From Gammaproteobacteria bacterium (GTDB lineage Bacteria; Pseudomonadota; Gammaproteobacteria; Pseudomonadales; Pseudohongiellaceae): 16,379 nucleotides of DNA. Below are positions 14,581-16,379 of this stretch, in pieces. The stretch spans positions 1 to 16,379 of the forward strand of contig DMJN01000259.1 of NCBI GenBank assembly GCA_003451715.1, read 5' to 3'. Below the pieces are notes generated by a model, which saw only the letters and a program-made list of their open reading frames with translations, was not told where the DNA came from and searched no databases. The number at the start of each line of letters is the position of its first letter. Within the stretch, counting starts at the first letter, position 1. Made by a program: the position numbers and the translations under genes.

Positions 14581-15435
14581 ATGACTTCCAGCTCTTACTA
14601 CAGAAGCAAAAGAAATCTTTGTTTTGGCCTGACTTTGCTGTTGCTTTCAGGTTTTACTTCTACGCTGTCTGCACAAAGCTATCGAATTCTGCTCTCCAAT
14701 GACGACGGTATAGAGTCTCCGTTGTTGATTGCATTACATCAGGTGCTTGTCGCCTTGCCTGATGTGGAGGTAGTTGTGTCGGCCCCCAATGAAAACCAAT
14801 CCGGTAGCAGTCATTCGACAAATTCAGGGCCCGTAGTCGTTGAACGAATACAACACGAGGGCGAATTTTTCGGCTACGCGGTGCAAGGCCGGCCTGCCGA
14901 TGCCGTACGCTTCGGATTGTACGAACTCGGTAAGGAGAATGCGTTTGACCTGGTAGTGAGTGGCATTAACCGCGGTGCCAATGTGGGAGACGTGTCGCAT
15001 TTATCCGGCACCATCGGTGCCGCAATGGAGGGTATTTACCAAGGCGTACCTGCTATCGCGGTTTCCCAGGAATCAGAAGGTGTCGATACGGCGGCGTCTG
15101 CCCGGTTTACTGCACAATTGGTGACACTCTATAAAGAACAGGGTGCTCCACAGGGTACCCTGGTCTCCATCAATATCCCGGGGGGAGAATTGCAAGGGGT
15201 CAGCGTACGGCCCATGGGCGATTCCTATTTGCAGACCTCCCATTACGAACTGGTGGAGCGGGCCGGCGATCGTTCGGTGTATGAACGCGAGCGAATCACT
15301 GTTCAGTCTTCCGACAGCCGCACCGACACCTATGCCTATCAACAGGGCTACATCACGCTCACCCCCCTGAAGTTCGACTGGACCGACACCGATTTCCTGG
15401 ATCGGCTGGAATCCTGGAGCCTGCCATTGCCATGA
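14581..15435 (+). CDS. Secreted SurE-like 5'-nucleotidase/phosphatase
   Basis: The 284-residue protein has a Sec signal (basic RSKRN, hydrophobic 13-24, cleavage near LSA-QS at 31) in front of a full SurE domain. ILLSNDDGIESP (36-47) gives the metal-binding N40, D41 and D42; PNENQSGSS (69-77) supplies the conserved Ser74; SGINRGANVGD (127-137) carries Asn130. VSHLSGTIGAAMEG follows. SurE enzymes remove phosphate from nucleoside 5'- and 3'-monophosphates. The housekeeping form is cytoplasmic, so this exported one more likely works as a periplasmic nucleotidase or acid phosphatase in nucleotide or phosphate scavenging. ATG 14581 is chosen because it gives a normal signal peptide; there is no clear Shine-Dalgarno. 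A terminator follows, so it appears to be a single-gene unit. Confidence 0.93.
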   Translation: MTSSSYYRSKRNLCFGLTLLLLSGFTSTLSAQSYRILLSNDDGIESPLLIALHQVLVALPDVEVVVSAPNENQSGSSHSTNSGPVVVERIQHEGEFFGYAVQGRPADAVRFGLYELGKENAFDLVVSGINRGANVGDVSHLSGTIGAAMEGIYQGVPAIAVSQESEGVDTAASARFTAQLVTLYKEQGAPQGTLVSINIPGGELQGVSVRPMGDSYLQTSHYELVERAGDRSVYERERITVQSSDSRTDTYAYQQGYITLTPLKFDWTDTDFLDRLESWSLPLP

Positions 15436-15442
15436 TCCGCAT

Positions 15443-15463
15443 GCTCGCAGAAAGCGAGCTTTT
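15443..15463 (+). terminator. Rho-independent terminator after the SurE-like gene
   Basis: GCTCGC (15443-15448) and GCGAGC (15454-15459) form a perfect 6-bp stem with loop AGAAA, followed by four T residues. It begins seven bases after the stop codon. Confidence 0.75.
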
Positions 15464-15491
15464 CAATCAAAGCATTAACTGATTCAACTAC

Positions 15492-15513
15492 CCTGTGAAT
15501 CACTCTTCACAGG
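15492..15513. repeat. Perfect 8-bp inverted repeat, second hairpin or operator
   Basis: CCTGTGAA (15492-15499) and TTCACAGG (15506-15513) are exact inverted copies around TCACTC. There is no T-run on the plus strand, so it is a weak terminator candidate. It lies just upstream of the possible promoter of the next gene and could be an operator. Confidence 0.5.
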
Positions 15514-15518
15514 CTACT

Positions 15519-15546
15519 TTGCCTCATCAGACAAATGGTTTATGCT
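15519..15546 (+). promoter_or_regulatory. Possible promoter of the secreted hydrolase gene
   Basis: TTGCCT (15519-15524) and TATGCT (15541-15546), each four of six matches, are 16 bases apart and lie about 33 bases upstream of the ATG. The match is modest. Confidence 0.3.
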
Positions 15547-15579
15547 CAATCCCCCGTGAACAATGACGCGAGGCGCCTC

Positions 15580-16379
15580 ATGACAATTCTAAGAAGATTG
15601 ATAGCAACAAGCCTGGTTCCATTCACACTGCTATTTTGCCTGCCAGCCCAGGCTGACCGTCAGTTGACCGATGATGAGAGCAATATCGACGACTCTCGAG
15701 TTCAGCATCGCAGTTATACATTTCCAGCCACTGGCGAAAAAATTCCTTACGCACTGTTTGTGCCCTCTACCTATAATGAGGGCGACGCGGCACCTTTAAT
15801 CATATCTTTGCATGGCCTGGGCAGGAGCTATGACTGGCTTATGGGATATCACGGCTTCCTCGAGCAGGCGGAAACACACGGATACATCGTTGTTACACCA
15901 CTCGGATATATTCGTCGCGGTTGGTTCGGGTCGCGTGCGACAGAAGATCCCGAGGATGCGGACTATAGCGAGCAAGACGTGATGGAAGTCATAGGTCTGG
16001 TACGCGAAGAATTCAACGTGGACAGCAATCGCATCTATCTTTGGGGGCATTCCATGGGGGGTGCCGGGACTTACCATATCGCTGCCAAGTATCCCGATCT
16101 GTTCGCCGGACTGGGAGTCGCAGCACCAGCACCAGAGAGAAATTTGCCTATCGAGAATACCCTGGAACGAATCAAGCATATCCCAATCTTCGTGCTACAG
16201 GGCGATGAAGACGGGCTGGTAACCCTTACCCGGCGCTGGGTGTCGAAGATGCAGGAAATCGGTATGCAACATGTCTACGCTGAAATACCCGGCGGCGACC
16301 ATTCTCTGGTCATCTCGCAGAACAGTGAGCACATGCAAAAGTTCATAGACTTTTTTAATATTGTGCGGAAACGCTATTA
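15580..16379 (+). CDS. Secreted alpha/beta hydrolase (PHB-depolymerase/esterase-like), reaches window end
   Basis: The frame runs for 266 codons to the window edge. The last two bases are TA, so the stop may be the next codon. A Sec signal covers about 1-24 (RRLIATSLVPF, then PAQA-DR). The hydrolase core is complete: an oxyanion strand SLHGLGRSYDW, the nucleophile elbow WGHSMGGAG with Ser158, an acid at D209 or D211 in QGDEDGLV, and His241 in GGDHSLV. The fold matches the carboxylesterase, poly(3-hydroxybutyrate) depolymerase-like and feruloyl-esterase-like families. The substrate is an ester or possibly a peptide outside the cytoplasm, not determined. GAGG lies six bases before the ATG. It is separated from the SurE-like gene by a terminator, so it is probably transcribed alone. 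Confidence 0.88.
   Translation, partial: MTILRRLIATSLVPFTLLFCLPAQADRQLTDDESNIDDSRVQHRSYTFPATGEKIPYALFVPSTYNEGDAAPLIISLHGLGRSYDWLMGYHGFLEQAETHGYIVVTPLGYIRRGWFGSRATEDPEDADYSEQDVMEVIGLVREEFNVDSNRIYLWGHSMGGAGTYHIAAKYPDLFAGLGVAAPAPERNLPIENTLERIKHIPIFVLQGDEDGLVTLTRRWVSKMQEIGMQHVYAEIPGGDHSLVISQNSEHMQKFIDFFNIVRKRY

Overview
The window looks like chromosomal DNA of a Gram-negative, gammaproteobacterium-like organism, probably aerobic and perhaps marine. This is inferred from the many exported enzymes with lipobox or Sec signals, the M13 lipoprotein peptidase, the ABC-2 exporter and OYE families, and a short membrane-anchored protein type common in marine Gammaproteobacteria. No rRNA or tRNA gene is present to settle the taxonomy. 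Base composition is near 50% G+C in the core genes and visibly lower in two accessory stretches (about 7.1-8.4 kb and 11.5-12.3 kb).

Left part (1-7.1 kb): a peptide- and amide-hydrolysing locus. A large two-domain exported amidohydrolase, cut by the window edge, is transcribed leftward. Divergently from it runs an apparent operon of an M13 (neprilysin/PepO-like) metallopeptidase lipoprotein, an N-acyl-D-amino-acid deacylase-like amidohydrolase and a small exported cupin. All four carry export signals, so they probably act together in the envelope on peptides or N-acylated amino acids.

Middle part (7.1-12.3 kb): an accessory stretch. It holds a membrane-anchored hypothetical protein whose N-terminal helix is encoded upstream of any normal start codon, a DUF1971 (TehB/YeaR-like) small protein, a roughly 400-base intergenic region with nested inverted repeats and a good promoter, and a three-span small membrane protein. 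It continues with a three-gene cluster (ABC ATPase, ABC-2 permease, DUF616/TOD1-MUCI70-like putative glycosyltransferase). It ends with a two-gene bacteriocin-like module: a glycine-rich peptide with a double-glycine-type leader whose last leader residue is Glu, followed by a three-span membrane protein in the position of an immunity gene.

Right part (12.3-16.4 kb): metabolic and exported enzymes. A quinone-oxidoreductase-type MDR gene is split by one in-frame amber codon. It converges on an Old Yellow Enzyme gene with a clear promoter. Then come a secreted SurE-like nucleotidase/phosphatase followed by a rho-independent terminator, and a secreted alpha/beta hydrolase that runs to the window end.

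The main points of interest are the orphan microcin-like module with its non-standard cleavage site, the amber-split MDR gene, the structured intergenic element near 8.1-8.27 kb, the missing start codon near 7.64 kb, and the metal-site changes in the two amidohydrolases.
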